NCBI GenBank assembly: GCA_014378195.1
Contig: JACMOC010000061.1
Coordinates: 62,001 to 126,000, forward strand
Origin: Oligoflexus sp.
GTDB lineage: Bacteria > Bdellovibrionota_B > Oligoflexia > Oligoflexales > Oligoflexaceae
Direction: 5' to 3'
Length of the DNA stretch: 64,000 nt
Shown here: piece after piece, positions 1 to 7,625 of the stretch
Position numbering within the stretch: position 1 is the stretch's first letter
Layout of the letters: each line of letters starts with the position of its first letter
Translations under genes and position numbers: made by a program
The notes under the pieces: model-generated
Told to the model about the DNA's origin: nothing
Database searches by the model: none
The model's input: the letters and a program-made list of their open reading frames with translations, nothing else

Positions 1-367
1 AGAATCAACCGACGATCCGATACTTTTGCAGGCCGTACGTGAATTGCGCGAATATTTTGCGGGCAACAGACGCGCGTTTGAAGTCCCTATCGATCTGCAG
101 ACAGGAACTTCATTTCAACGGGAAGCCTGGGATATGCTGCAACGCATTCCTTTTGGCGAGACCCTATCCTATGGTGAGCAGGCACGCGCCATGGGCCGAC
201 CAAAAGCGTTTCGTGCGGTGGGAGGAGCCAACGGCAAAAATCCTTTGCCTGTGATCATCCCCTGTCATCGTGTGGTTAATTCTCTCGGCAAATTGCATGG
301 ATTTTCGGGGGGTCTCGATGTGAAGCGTTATCTGCTCAAAGTCGAAGGTGTAAATCGAGAACGATAA
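1..367 (+). CDS. ogt: Methylated-DNA--protein-cysteine methyltransferase (Ogt type), 5' end outside window
   Basis: Suicide enzyme that repairs O6-alkylguanine by moving the alkyl group to its own cysteine. The frame is open to the left window edge (codons from base 2 carry no stop), so the true start lies upstream; a TTG at 26 is only an internal codon. The visible part has the DNA-binding winged-helix segment (ETLSYGEQARAMGRP), the RAVGGANGKNP turn and the active-site motif IPCHRVV, followed by the usual GGLDVKRYLLKVEG end. Nothing key is missing from the visible part. The next gene is more than 300 bases away, so it closes its own transcript. Known from the family: monofunctional Ogt proteins are about 165-190 residues, so roughly 50 residues lie outside the window. 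Confidence 0.93.
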   Translation, partial: ESTDDPILLQAVRELREYFAGNRRAFEVPIDLQTGTSFQREAWDMLQRIPFGETLSYGEQARAMGRPKAFRAVGGANGKNPLPVIIPCHRVVNSLGKLHGFSGGLDVKRYLLKVEGVNRER

Positions 368-699
368 GAGACGAATAAAAGGAAAACATCGCCGAAATGC
401 GCGACGCATTGTAACGGACTCAGGGGAAACACAGGAAAAATAAATTCTCGCCCATCAAAAAGAGCAATTGACTCCAAAATCCAGAATAGACGAATACCGA
501 TGGAAATAGGATGAATAAAAGAGTGTTTTATTCATAACTCTACCATTTTAACACGAACCGACCTTGAGCCGTTTTTCTGAAAACGCATAAATGCTGCCTC
601 GGTTCCGTCTGGAAACGCCGACCTAATTTGAATCCCCTTGTAAATTATTCACCGATTTTGGATAAGGATCGCAGCCCAATTCTTTTTCGAGGTTACCCC
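368..699. other. Gene-free stretch of about 330 bases
   Basis: No convincing coding frame. It contains an AT-rich perfect inverted repeat at 511-535 (listed separately), a weak leader and the ribosome binding site of the next gene. A TTG at 628 would extend the next gene in frame by 24 codons, but no Shine-Dalgarno sequence precedes it. Confidence 0.6.
511..535. promoter_or_regulatory. AT-rich perfect palindrome, possible operator
   Basis: Ten-base arms ATGAATAAAA and TTTTATTCAT flank a five-base loop (GAGTG). The outer half-sites TGAAT/ATTCA match the halves of an ArgR box, but they are 13 bases apart instead of the usual 4, so ArgR binding is only a guess. The position, about 165 bases upstream of a guanidine-modifying enzyme gene, is what makes it notable. 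There is no run of T with a GC stem, so it is not a good terminator. Confidence 0.4.
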
Positions 700-1614
700 A
701 TGTATCGCCCCTTGGAAGTCAATGACCCAGTCTCTTCCGCTATGGATTATCCTAAGCAGGCTATGGGCCGCAAAGTCTTCATGATGAATCCGCTTCATTT
801 TGATGTTGTTCATGCGATCAATCCACATATGGTCAATATCGATGGTACTTTGAATACTATCGACAAAGAGCGTGCCCGTGAGCAATGGACATCTTTGAAG
901 ACTGTTTATGAAGACCTTGGCTTTGCGATCGATGTTCTCAATTCCGAACCAGGTTGTCCCGATATAGTGTTCTGCGCGAATCAGTTTTTTCCTTTTCTCG
1001 ACGAAGCTGGCAAACCTTCGGTCGTCATGAGCAACATGGCAAATGACGGAAGACAAAAAGAGGTTGAGCCCATCGCACGGCAACTCCGTGAACGCGGCGT
1101 GAACTGCCATTATCTGCCGGCTCGCGACAGCAGCACTTATTTTGAAGCAACGGGCGATGCTCTCTGGGTCCCGGGCCGCAAGTTGATCTGTGGTGGGTAT
1201 GGCTCACGCACCAAACGGGAAATTTACAAAACGCTGGAAGTCCTGACAGGCACTCCTATCATTACGTTTGAGCTGGTAAATCCTCGTTTTTATCATCTCG
1301 ATACCTGTCTGAGTATACTCAATGACGAAACCGTTCTGGCCAGTCGTGATGGATTTCATCCTCAGGACTGGGAAAAACTCAAAGGTCTTTTTACTCACGT
1401 GATCGAAGTTCCAATCACCGAAGCCGACGCCCCTGGCTTCGCTTGCAACGCGCATTCTCCCGATGGCAAACATGTAGTCCTGCAGCATGGCAATCACGAG
1501 ACCTGCACGCGACTCAAGGCTATCGGCCTCATTCCCATCGAAGTCGAAACCGACGAGTTCATCAAATCTGGTGGATCCGTTTTTTGTATGAAACTCCAGT
1601 CTCTCTGGGCGTGA
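700..1614 (+). CDS. Amidinotransferase/DDAH-family hydrolase
   Basis: A 304-residue cytoplasmic enzyme of the guanidino-group-modifying superfamily (dimethylarginine dimethylaminohydrolase, arginine deiminase, ornithine-forming relatives). These enzymes attack a guanidinium carbon with a cysteine. Visible key residues are the N-terminal strand GRKVFMMNPLHFDV, the acidic EATGD (residues 149-153), catalytic His199 in FYHLDTCLS, and Cys296 in GGSVFCMKL close to the C-terminus. I chose ATG 700 because a GAGG lies seven bases before it; TTG 628 would add 24 residues that do not look like the family. The next gene, 61 bases on, is a second member of the same fold but a predicted lipoprotein. The substrate (methylarginine, arginine or ornithine derivative) cannot be set from sequence alone. 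Confidence 0.85.
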   Translation: MYRPLEVNDPVSSAMDYPKQAMGRKVFMMNPLHFDVVHAINPHMVNIDGTLNTIDKERAREQWTSLKTVYEDLGFAIDVLNSEPGCPDIVFCANQFFPFLDEAGKPSVVMSNMANDGRQKEVEPIARQLRERGVNCHYLPARDSSTYFEATGDALWVPGRKLICGGYGSRTKREIYKTLEVLTGTPIITFELVNPRFYHLDTCLSILNDETVLASRDGFHPQDWEKLKGLFTHVIEVPITEADAPGFACNAHSPDGKHVVLQHGNHETCTRLKAIGLIPIEVETDEFIKSGGSVFCMKLQSLWA

Positions 1615-1675
1615 ATGGGTTAGGCCTGCAATGTGTTGGCCCTGATCTTCCCTGTAACATGAAGGATACGTGGCT

Positions 1676-2848
1676 ATGAAAAGACCCAACAGTTCTCTTG
1701 TTCTGACCGGACTCCTTGCTTTTTCGCTGGCCTCCTGCGGCAAAACAAACCACGCTTCGGATGTCAAAGGCCACTTCGAAAACTCCACGTCGGCCGCTGC
1801 CAAAGCTTACGTCAACCAGCAGACGATTGCACCGGAATGGGCGCCTTCCCAGGCTGTCATCGTTTCGTCAGCGTTGATGGATAGTTACGGTCGCGAAGAC
1901 CTCGTCAAAGCGATCGTTGATGCGGGTGTGGAAAGTGTTTGGGTCGCTGTCCCGCGCGGGAGCTCAACTTCTACCAATACCTCGACTTTCAGTTCGCTTC
2001 GCCAGATCCTCGGCAGCGATATGTCTCATGTCAAAGCCATACCGGAAGCCGCAAGCGGTAGCCCGACTGTGTGGGCCCGTGACTGGTCGCCACTCGGCGC
2101 CAAAACAGAGAACGGCGATATTCACCTTCTCGATCTCAATTATTATCCTGAGCGTCCTTCGGATGATTCGATGGCACGCGCCTTGGAATCTAGCATGGGC
2201 ATGACCCGTGTGAGCCTTCCGGTCTATAACGAAGGCGGCAACTTCATGACCAACTCACGCGGTGAGTGTCTCATGACGACCCGCGTTACCGATGCCAATG
2301 CAGAGCAGATTGTTTCGGGCGATATGATCCTAAGCGCATCGCAAATTCAAGGCTATTACAAGGACTTTGGCGGCTGCAAAAAACTCACGATCTTCCCACG
2401 CATGCCAACCGAAAAAACAGGCCACATCGATATGTGGGGCAAATTCCTTGATGACGACACCATTGTTGTCAACGAAATCAGCGACGCAACTCTTGGCTAC
2501 GCGACTTCAAGCAGCGAAAAAAGCTTTGCCAAAATGATCCAGACATTCACCAATCAACGCGCAGCTGATGTTGCCGCTCTCGGTTACAAAGTGATTCGAT
2601 TGCCGATGCCTTTGCCTGTTCAAGGGAATTACCGGTCTTACACAAATTCACTCCTCGTCAACGGGACCGCGATTATTCCTCAGTACGTAGACGACGGTTA
2701 TGCCGACTCAGAGGAACGTCAAAACTATGAAACTAAAGTGGCTTCGATCTATTCGAGCCTTGGTTACAAAGTTTCGTGGATTCCAGCCGATGAGCTGATC
2801 GCCGCGGGTGGCGCAATCCATTGTGTAACGATGCAAGTTCCTAAGTGA
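1676..2848 (+). CDS. Agmatine/peptidylarginine deiminase family lipoprotein
   Basis: A 390-residue member of the Porphyromonas-type peptidylarginine deiminase/agmatine deiminase family, predicted to be exported. An N-terminal signal with lipobox SLAS-C21 indicates lipid attachment outside the inner membrane, whereas ordinary agmatine deiminases are cytoplasmic. Family motifs are intact: WARDWSPL (guanidine-binding Arg-Asp), EGGNFMTN, TGHIDMWGKF with the catalytic His, and GGAIHCVTMQ with nucleophile Cys383. Reaction expected: agmatine (or a C-terminal arginine of a peptide) to the carbamoyl/citrulline product plus ammonia. GTG 1670 is an alternative start two codons upstream; GAAGGA at 1661-1666 suits either. 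It follows the DDAH-like gene by 61 bases and ends in a strong terminator, so the two are probably co-transcribed. Confidence 0.85.
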   Translation: MKRPNSSLVLTGLLAFSLASCGKTNHASDVKGHFENSTSAAAKAYVNQQTIAPEWAPSQAVIVSSALMDSYGREDLVKAIVDAGVESVWVAVPRGSSTSTNTSTFSSLRQILGSDMSHVKAIPEAASGSPTVWARDWSPLGAKTENGDIHLLDLNYYPERPSDDSMARALESSMGMTRVSLPVYNEGGNFMTNSRGECLMTTRVTDANAEQIVSGDMILSASQIQGYYKDFGGCKKLTIFPRMPTEKTGHIDMWGKFLDDDTIVVNEISDATLGYATSSSEKSFAKMIQTFTNQRAADVAALGYKVIRLPMPLPVQGNYRSYTNSLLVNGTAIIPQYVDDGYADSEERQNYETKVASIYSSLGYKVSWIPADELIAAGGAIHCVTMQVPK

Positions 2849-2864
2849 GAATAGCAGAATGAAA

Positions 2865-2895
2865 GAAGGGCATCCGCACGGATGCCCTTCGTATT
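2865..2895 (+). terminator. Rho-independent terminator after the deiminase gene
   Basis: Perfect 12-base stem GAAGGGCATCCG / CGGATGCCCTTC (2865-2876 and 2879-2890) with a two-base loop, followed by GTATTTTA. It lies 17 bases after the stop codon. Confidence 0.85.
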
Positions 2896-2962
2896 TTATC
2901 AAAAAAATTGGTGGGTTAAAACCGCTGGTCGGCTTGTATTCCCTGTCAACTTCGTTGCCGTT

Positions 2963-3505
2963 TTAACGAGCCTTTCCCGCTATCCATTCCTTAGGCCAGG
3001 TCCATTCATCCCCACCGCAGGCCAGATCCATAGAGCCATCCTCGTTCACGGCCAATACTTTGAGTTCTTCGCCGCAAAAAGGAATGAGTTCCTTGATAAA
3101 TGGGTTTTTAGGAAAATCGATGTCTTCAAAAAGGACCGGTTTTAATCCACGGCGTTCGGCTAAAGCCATCATCTTTCTGTAAGTGATAGTGCGAACACTG
3201 TCACCTTCCTGAACTTCCGAAAGTTCCGAACTGCGCCGCACAATTTTCAAAGCCAATAAAAAGCGTTCGTAATCGTTGTCGTCCAGGGCTGCAATACCCT
3301 GCAGCTTCACCGAACTCTCCGGATCAAACAGGCTGATGGCAATTTCGGCGACGATTCGTTCAACTTCGCTTAGATTATTGTCTTCCGACATATCCTCGTC
3401 GATTTCCACATTACGCTCTATCCATATGCGGCCCTGGAGGCGATTCCACGGTGCGCAGAGAAAATTGATAGCATCCACGCAGGATTCTTTGAAAACAGTT
3501 TTCAT
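2963..3505 (-). CDS. Hypothetical protein, 180 residues
   Basis: I do not recognise this protein. It is soluble, without signal peptide or membrane segment, moderately acidic, and has a predicted helical middle (residues 45-120) followed by a C-terminal part rich in aromatic and acidic residues (PFCGEELKVLAVNEDG, WTWPKEW). The start ATG at 3505 has AGAGGA about nine bases before it. It lies 17 bases downstream of the GH1 gene on the same strand and is likely co-transcribed with it. The convergent deiminase gene ends at 2848, and its terminator separates the two units. Confidence 0.7.
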   Translation of the reverse strand: MKTVFKESCVDAINFLCAPWNRLQGRIWIERNVEIDEDMSEDNNLSEVERIVAEIAISLFDPESSVKLQGIAALDDNDYERFLLALKIVRRSSELSEVQEGDSVRTITYRKMMALAERRGLKPVLFEDIDFPKNPFIKELIPFCGEELKVLAVNEDGSMDLACGGDEWTWPKEWIAGKAR

Positions 3506-3522
3506 AGGGTAAAATCCTCTGT

Positions 3523-4908
3523 TTAGCCTTCGCGATAATCAATCCCGGGATTCCAGTCGTGGTCTTTGGTGTCGATCACGCGGGCATACCAGTAGGCGCT
3601 GTTTTTGAGTGTTCTCTCTTCGTGGACAAAATCCACATGGACGAGCCCATAGGTGAGGCTATAACCATCCGTCCATTCCCAGGCGTCCAAAAATGATTTT
3701 ACAAAATATCCTTTTATGGGTACCCCCTCCACCAAAGCCTCATTCACCGCTTGCAGATGACCGGAAATATACGCCATCCGAAGGTCATCCGGGATGCGGC
3801 CATGTTCATCGAAGGCATCTTGATAGGCGGCGCCGTTTTCGGTGATATAGATTTCCGTCGGAGCATAATCCGTATTCACCCGCGTGAGGAGAAGACGCAG
3901 ACCTTCAGGGGCGAATTCCAATCCGGCCTGAGTTTTGCCCTTTTTGTTGGGAAATTCCGAGCGTTTTGCATTGTAGGTTTCTTCTGACCTTACCAGAGCG
4001 CGGCTCGAATAATTGATACCAAGGAAATCGCTTGAATTATGGATGCGCGATAGATCACCACGCTGTATCCAATCCAGTCCCTGCTCACCACTGTCACGCT
4101 TTGCTTCAAAAAAGATATCGTCGGGATATTCGCCCTTAAAGAGCGGATCGAGAAACCAGCGATTTTGTTTGCCATCTTTTTGAATCGTCGCCCGGTGATC
4201 GGGATCGGAATCAGACGCCGGAGACGTGGGAACGAGATGCAGGGCTATACCAACACGAATATCAGGAATCCGTGCTTCGGCATGGAGCGCCTCGGCCGCC
4301 TCAGCATGAGCGAGGAGAAGATGGTGCGCCGCAATCCAGCCGCCTCTCGCTTTCGTTTCGCCGGGTGCGTGGACGCCATCTCTATAGCCATGAAAGGCCA
4401 TCGCATACGGATCATTGTGCGTGATCCAATGCGCGACGCGGTCGCCCAGGCGGGCCGCAATTTTTTGTGCGTAATCGGCGAAGTGATAGACAGTATCTCG
4501 TTTTAACCAACCGCCCTTGTCTTCAAGAATCAGAGGAAGATCCCAGTGGTTAAGCGTGAGCCACGGCTCTATATTGCGTGCCAAAAGCCCATCGATCAGA
4601 CGGTCATAAAAATCTAAACCAGCGTCGTTAAGGCTAGCTGTGCCATTTGGTAAAACACGCGACCAGGAAACGGAGAACTTGTAAGTCTGGAGCGCAATCC
4701 GTTTCATCAAATTGAGGTCATGTTCCCAATGGACAATATGCTCTGTGCTCCGAAAGGGATTGGAACCGTCTTTTATCACACCGGCTTGCGTGCTGAATTT
4801 ATCCCAAATCGAAGGGGATCGGCCGAGTTCTTCCGCCGATCCTTCGATGGCTAAAGAAGAGGACGTGGCGCCCCAGCGAAAGGTATCGGGAAAGAGGAGT
4901 TTGGGCAT
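3523..4908 (-). CDS. Glycoside hydrolase family 1 protein (beta-glucosidase-like), altered acid/base motif
   Basis: A 461-residue TIM-barrel protein, the usual GH1 length, starting at ATG 4908 (MPKLLFPDTFRWGATSS). GH1 enzymes hydrolyse or transfer beta-linked sugars by a double displacement with two glutamates. The nucleophile is present (YITENGAA, Glu357), as are LNHWDLP and WEWTDGYSLTYGLVHVD. Two sites differ from consensus: the acid/base motif NEP reads N165-D166-P167, and the conserved Gln of the SYQIEG motif is Ala (LAIEG). The upstream in-frame extension to 5004 lacks family similarity and I reject it. No signal peptide, so it acts in the cytoplasm. Either a GH1 using aspartate as acid/base with low activity, or a non-hydrolytic relative. 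Confidence 0.88.
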   Translation of the reverse strand: MPKLLFPDTFRWGATSSSLAIEGSAEELGRSPSIWDKFSTQAGVIKDGSNPFRSTEHIVHWEHDLNLMKRIALQTYKFSVSWSRVLPNGTASLNDAGLDFYDRLIDGLLARNIEPWLTLNHWDLPLILEDKGGWLKRDTVYHFADYAQKIAARLGDRVAHWITHNDPYAMAFHGYRDGVHAPGETKARGGWIAAHHLLLAHAEAAEALHAEARIPDIRVGIALHLVPTSPASDSDPDHRATIQKDGKQNRWFLDPLFKGEYPDDIFFEAKRDSGEQGLDWIQRGDLSRIHNSSDFLGINYSSRALVRSEETYNAKRSEFPNKKGKTQAGLEFAPEGLRLLLTRVNTDYAPTEIYITENGAAYQDAFDEHGRIPDDLRMAYISGHLQAVNEALVEGVPIKGYFVKSFLDAWEWTDGYSLTYGLVHVDFVHEERTLKNSAYWYARVIDTKDHDWNPGIDYREG

Positions 4909-5021
4909 AATTTGGTGTCCGTTCTTACCATTTTTCCCCCTAGTATTACGACGCTTGACGCATGTCAAGGTAGATTCGCTGTTCTCACATAAGGACGCGG
5001 CCAAAATTAACTGTAAAGTCC

Positions 5022-5525
5022 TTAAAAGGAACTTGGTTCTACAGGTGGTTCGATAGACGTTGTCGGATGATAGTGAGGCGGAATATTGTGCACTCCATCC
5101 TCAATCGGTCTATCCTGATCAGCGGTCACGGCATTAAAGAAGGCAAAACTTTGACGCTCGATTCGCCCGTGATGATGGTTAAGGATCTCTATCGCTTTTT
5201 CTTTTTTCGCATCCCTTTCCCCTTTCACGAGTATCACGTGATTTTTGCGATGGTAAACGTCAGTAAAATACTCCTCAGCTTCTGGACTCACGGTCCATTT
5301 TCCTTTGGAATCGACCTCCTCATCTTCGCTGTTAAATCCATAAAGTTTGGCAAAAAAGCCGGTCACGCCCGCTTTGCTTTTGCTATCATCGGGGTGTGAG
5401 ATATTGTCGTTTTCCACATAACGTATATCACCTTCGAAGCCAGCGAACTTCAGGTCCTCGATAGCTCTCTGAGCATCCCAGGATTCAGAAAAAAAAGCGA
5501 TTATTGTGCTGCTTTCGTTTTGCAT
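5022..5525 (-). CDS. Small YflT-like (general stress) domain protein
   Basis: 167 residues. The N-terminus (STIIAFFSESWDAQRAIEDL, then KFAGFEGDIRYVENDN) has the strand-helix pattern of the YflT/general stress protein 17M domain, in which a regulator-sized fold begins with a hydrophobic strand and a helix carrying paired acidic and basic residues. A second similar half may occupy residues 80-120 (FTDVYHRKNHVILVKGERDAKKEKAIEIL). The C-terminal 40 residues are Pro/His-rich and likely disordered (NIPPHYHPTTSIEPPVEPSS). ATG 5525 has AGGGGA nine bases ahead. It lies between two genes on the same strand; a terminator at 5604-5628 separates it from the upstream one, so it probably has its own promoter. 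Family assignment is tentative. Confidence 0.65.
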   Translation of the reverse strand: MQNESSTIIAFFSESWDAQRAIEDLKFAGFEGDIRYVENDNISHPDDSKSKAGVTGFFAKLYGFNSEDEEVDSKGKWTVSPEAEEYFTDVYHRKNHVILVKGERDAKKEKAIEILNHHHGRIERQSFAFFNAVTADQDRPIEDGVHNIPPHYHPTTSIEPPVEPSSF

Positions 5526-5603
5526 TCGAATTCCCCTAATACGCCTATAAATCAGTCAACTCTCAAAGGACATGCAAAGTCAGGACCAAACGGGCAAGGG
5601 GAT

Positions 5604-5628
5604 AAAAAAAAGAGCCCTTCGGGCTCTG
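5604..5628 (-). terminator. Rho-independent terminator of the 5633-6766 gene
   Basis: Read on the minus strand: AGAGCCC GAA GGGCTCT followed by eight T. It begins just past the stop codon at 5633. Confidence 0.85.
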
Positions 5629-5632
5629 AGTT

Positions 5633-6766
5633 TTATGCTTTGGAATCCTCGCCGATGCTTCGCAGGAGCTCATCATCGCCTAATACCCGACCTAAAAGCC
5701 GCTTCAGTTCGGTATCGTCGGCCCAACCTTTGCGCTGGAGGTTCTTCACGAGCTCATCGCCTTCCGTGTCATTCGTTATGATTTCCTTTAAACGTATCAA
5801 TGTCGGCTGATGCATATGGGTCTGTTTGTTCACTGAGAGGTGACGCAAATATTCTTTCACCAGTTTTAGGCCGTCTTTCACCTGGCTCATGTCTGAACCA
5901 GGACTGCTCGGATCGAGAAGCGCGGCCAGAATGATTCCAGTCGCATGCAGCAGGCCGTTATCGATGGTTTTTACCGCGAGTCGAGTCACGAGGTTGCCCG
6001 ATTCGATTACCGACGCCGCAAGGTAACCATCCGCTACAGTATTATGAAATCCCTCCCGAACAAGCCAGTCTTTGAGGTCTTTGTCGCGTTCACCGAGAGT
6101 CGGAAGCAAGGCGCGGACGACATGGATACGGCCCCAGCCGTGAACGCATTGCGCCAGCATCCAGCAGTCGCCCTGGAAACGGTCCGGAAAATTTTCGAGG
6201 CACAAAAGGGCATAATATGTGAATTCATCGTGTTGCGAAAAAAGCAGAGCTAACGCGCGGACTTCCGGCAGTTGGTAAAAACTGAGCACTGTAAGTGCAA
6301 ACTTGAGTGCCTGCCTGTCAGCGGAGTGCAGAGCCAGCTGAGCCGCAAGAGTGAAAACACGTGACGGGTCCAGAGGATACCGCGATATTTGCTCCATCAG
6401 AAGTTCGAGCGATGGCATTAAGTCATAATTCAAAAGCATTTCATAGAGAGCCATAACATCGGCTTCATCGAACGTTTCGACAGCACGCGCAAAGACTTGA
6501 ATCATCTCCTCGACCTGACGTGGATGCGCTTTTCGATGCGTATGCAAAAGCAAATACCCATCACGCGCGCCAGCGATTTTGACCAATTGACTCCGTTGAC
6601 GAACGAACTTTTCGTCCGGTAATCGTGTATGGTCCGGAAGTAGACGGCCTTCCTCATCCAAACCTTCGATAAGAAACTTATAGATTGAGGGTCGGTGATC
6701 AAGCCAGGACCAATTGAGAGTCTCAAGAGCAGCGGGTTTTTTCTGGAAAAGTTCGAAGAGTTTCAT
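5633..6766 (-). CDS. Hypothetical all-helical protein, 377 residues
   Basis: I do not recognise a family. The protein is soluble and nearly all helical; successive segments such as QVFARAVETFDEADVMALYE, LMPSLELLMEQISRYP and ALKFALTVLSFYQLPEVRAL look like HEAT- or TPR-like paired helices across residues 80-330. No signal peptide, cysteine cluster or nucleotide-binding motif is visible. ATG 6766 is preceded by GGAGGAG. It is a monocistronic unit: a terminator follows it, and a 440-base gene-free stretch lies before it. A scaffold or binding role would be the guess from the repeat architecture, without further support. Confidence 0.72.
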   Translation of the reverse strand: MKLFELFQKKPAALETLNWSWLDHRPSIYKFLIEGLDEEGRLLPDHTRLPDEKFVRQRSQLVKIAGARDGYLLLHTHRKAHPRQVEEMIQVFARAVETFDEADVMALYEMLLNYDLMPSLELLMEQISRYPLDPSRVFTLAAQLALHSADRQALKFALTVLSFYQLPEVRALALLFSQHDEFTYYALLCLENFPDRFQGDCWMLAQCVHGWGRIHVVRALLPTLGERDKDLKDWLVREGFHNTVADGYLAASVIESGNLVTRLAVKTIDNGLLHATGIILAALLDPSSPGSDMSQVKDGLKLVKEYLRHLSVNKQTHMHQPTLIRLKEIITNDTEGDELVKNLQRKGWADDTELKRLLGRVLGDDELLRSIGEDSKA

Positions 6767-6854
6767 TGCGACTCCTCCGTTTCATGGCTTCGGATATTCT
6801 GCCTTAAAAGGATGGCTAGCGTAAAAGCTATTCCGTCGGGATAAGAAATTTTAA

Positions 6855-6873
6855 TGATCATTCCGAACGATCA
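6855..6873. promoter_or_regulatory. 19-base palindrome, operator-like
   Basis: TGATCATTC C GAACGATCA: nine-base arms around a single base with one mismatched pair. It lies about 90 bases upstream of the minus-strand gene starting at 6766, in a position suited to a dimeric repressor. No family consensus recognised. Confidence 0.4.
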
Positions 6874-7000
6874 AATAAGGGTGAAAATATGCAATTGCTT
6901 GTCCCGCTCTATCTCTAACATAGGTTGTTTTGAACGCTTGTCTATGGGGGACATTACGTCAGAAAGCGACTTTAGAAAAAATGTCGGTCCGGCATGACGT

Positions 7001-7087
7001 CCAGGGGCTGCGGGGAGAAACTCAGTGGCGCAGTGACAGGACACTGAATCGTCTGAAAACCCTGGAGGGCCTGGTAGACAGCCCTGG
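7001..7087 (+). ncRNA. Candidate structured RNA or long structured leader
   Basis: The ends pair: CCAGGGGCTG (7001-7010) with CAGCCCTGG (7079-7087), one bulged G. Inside, CAGTG (7023-7027 or 7031-7035) can pair with CACTG (7042-7046). It lies upstream of the predicted promoter of the IHF-type gene, so it would not be that gene's leader. It matches no RNA family I know (not 4.5S, 6S or tmRNA). Strand is uncertain. Confidence 0.22.
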
Positions 7088-7141
7088 GTAGCCATGAAAT
7101 CGTGTCGAAACCCTGTAAGTTTCAGTTTCGATTGCAAATAG

Positions 7142-7171
7142 TTGCCTATCTGAACGCGGTGTTGGTAGAAT
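7142..7171 (+). promoter_or_regulatory. Sigma70-type promoter for the IHF/HU-type gene
   Basis: TTGCCT (7142-7147), 18-base spacer, TAGAAT (7166-7171) preceded by TGG, which gives an extended -10. The start codon is 35 bases downstream. Confidence 0.55.
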
Positions 7172-7206
7172 AGGATCTGAGCCCAGTATCTAACGAGGGG
7201 AAATAA

Positions 7207-7515
7207 ATGGTAAAGTCTGAGCTTATCGAGAGTCTTGCTGAGCGGGCCGATATCACTTTGGCGAAAGCTGAAGAGGTCGTTGATTTGTTTTTTAATAACA
7301 TCACTGAAACCTTGGCAAACGGGGATCGCGTAGAGATCCGCGGCTTCGGCGCCTTTACCGTTCGTGATTACAAGTCTTACAAAGGCCGTAATCCCAAGAC
7401 TGGTGAGCAAATCACAGTGCCACCAAAACGATTGCCTTTCTGGAAAACCGGACAGGAATTGAAGCAACGTGTGGATTCAGCATTCGTAGCAAAGCTTGGT
7501 CGAGGCGAAGGCTAA
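7207..7515 (+). CDS. IHF/HU family DNA-bending protein (IHF subunit-like)
   Basis: A 102-residue nucleoid protein. The start MVKSELIESLAERADITLAKAEEVV resembles IHF-beta, and the central signature RVEIRGFGAFTVRDYKSYKGRNPKTGE is the beta-arm of the HU/IHF family that inserts into the minor groove and bends DNA. The C-terminal helix is slightly longer than in Escherichia coli IhfB. ATG 7207 follows CGAGGGGAAATAA, with GAGGGG as ribosome binding site. It has its own promoter and a weak terminator after the stop. From sequence alone HU and IHF subunits are hard to tell apart; similarity in the first helix favours IHF-beta. Window neighbours do not include the partner subunit. Confidence 0.9.
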   Translation: MVKSELIESLAERADITLAKAEEVVDLFFNNITETLANGDRVEIRGFGAFTVRDYKSYKGRNPKTGEQITVPPKRLPFWKTGQELKQRVDSAFVAKLGRGEG

Positions 7516-7521
7516 GGGGTT

Positions 7522-7546
7522 TGAGACCCATGTCTCACCTTTATTT
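7522..7546 (+). terminator. Weak terminator after the IHF-type gene
   Basis: Perfect six-base stem TGAGAC CCAT GTCTCA followed by CCTTTATTT. The stem is short, so termination may be partial. Confidence 0.45.
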
Positions 7547-7562
7547 CCCCCCTTGACAAAAT

Positions 7563-7613
7563 CCTCAGAAGATTGACATTAGCGTGAAACGTTAATGTCG
7601 GTCGTCTCTGAGG
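7563..7613 (+). promoter_or_regulatory. Nested inverted repeat upstream of the FmdB-type gene
   Basis: Inner arms GACATTAGCGT (7575-7585) and ACGTTAATGTC (7589-7599) pair with one mismatch around GAA; outer arms CCTCAGA (7563-7569) and TCTGAGG (7607-7613) also pair. A TTGACA at 7553-7558 could be a -35, but no good -10 follows at the right distance. Either an operator or a structured leader; it ends 12 bases before the start codon and partly covers the GAGGGAG ribosome binding site. Confidence 0.4.
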
Positions 7614-7625
7614 GAGCTCACTACT

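Larger units (their letters stand above)
6767..7206. other. Gene-free stretch of 440 bases between divergent genes
   Basis: Holds a near-perfect 19-base palindrome (6855-6873), a segment able to fold into a branched RNA (7001-7087) and the promoter of the IHF/HU-type gene (7142-7171). A minus-strand frame of 198 codons runs through it into the IHF gene from the other side; it lacks protein-like composition and I read it as a shadow. Confidence 0.6.

Noticed and set aside
6871-7467. 198-codon minus-strand frame overlapping the IHF-type gene
   Set aside because: Overlaps the certain IHF-type gene by about 260 bases, with no protein-like pattern.
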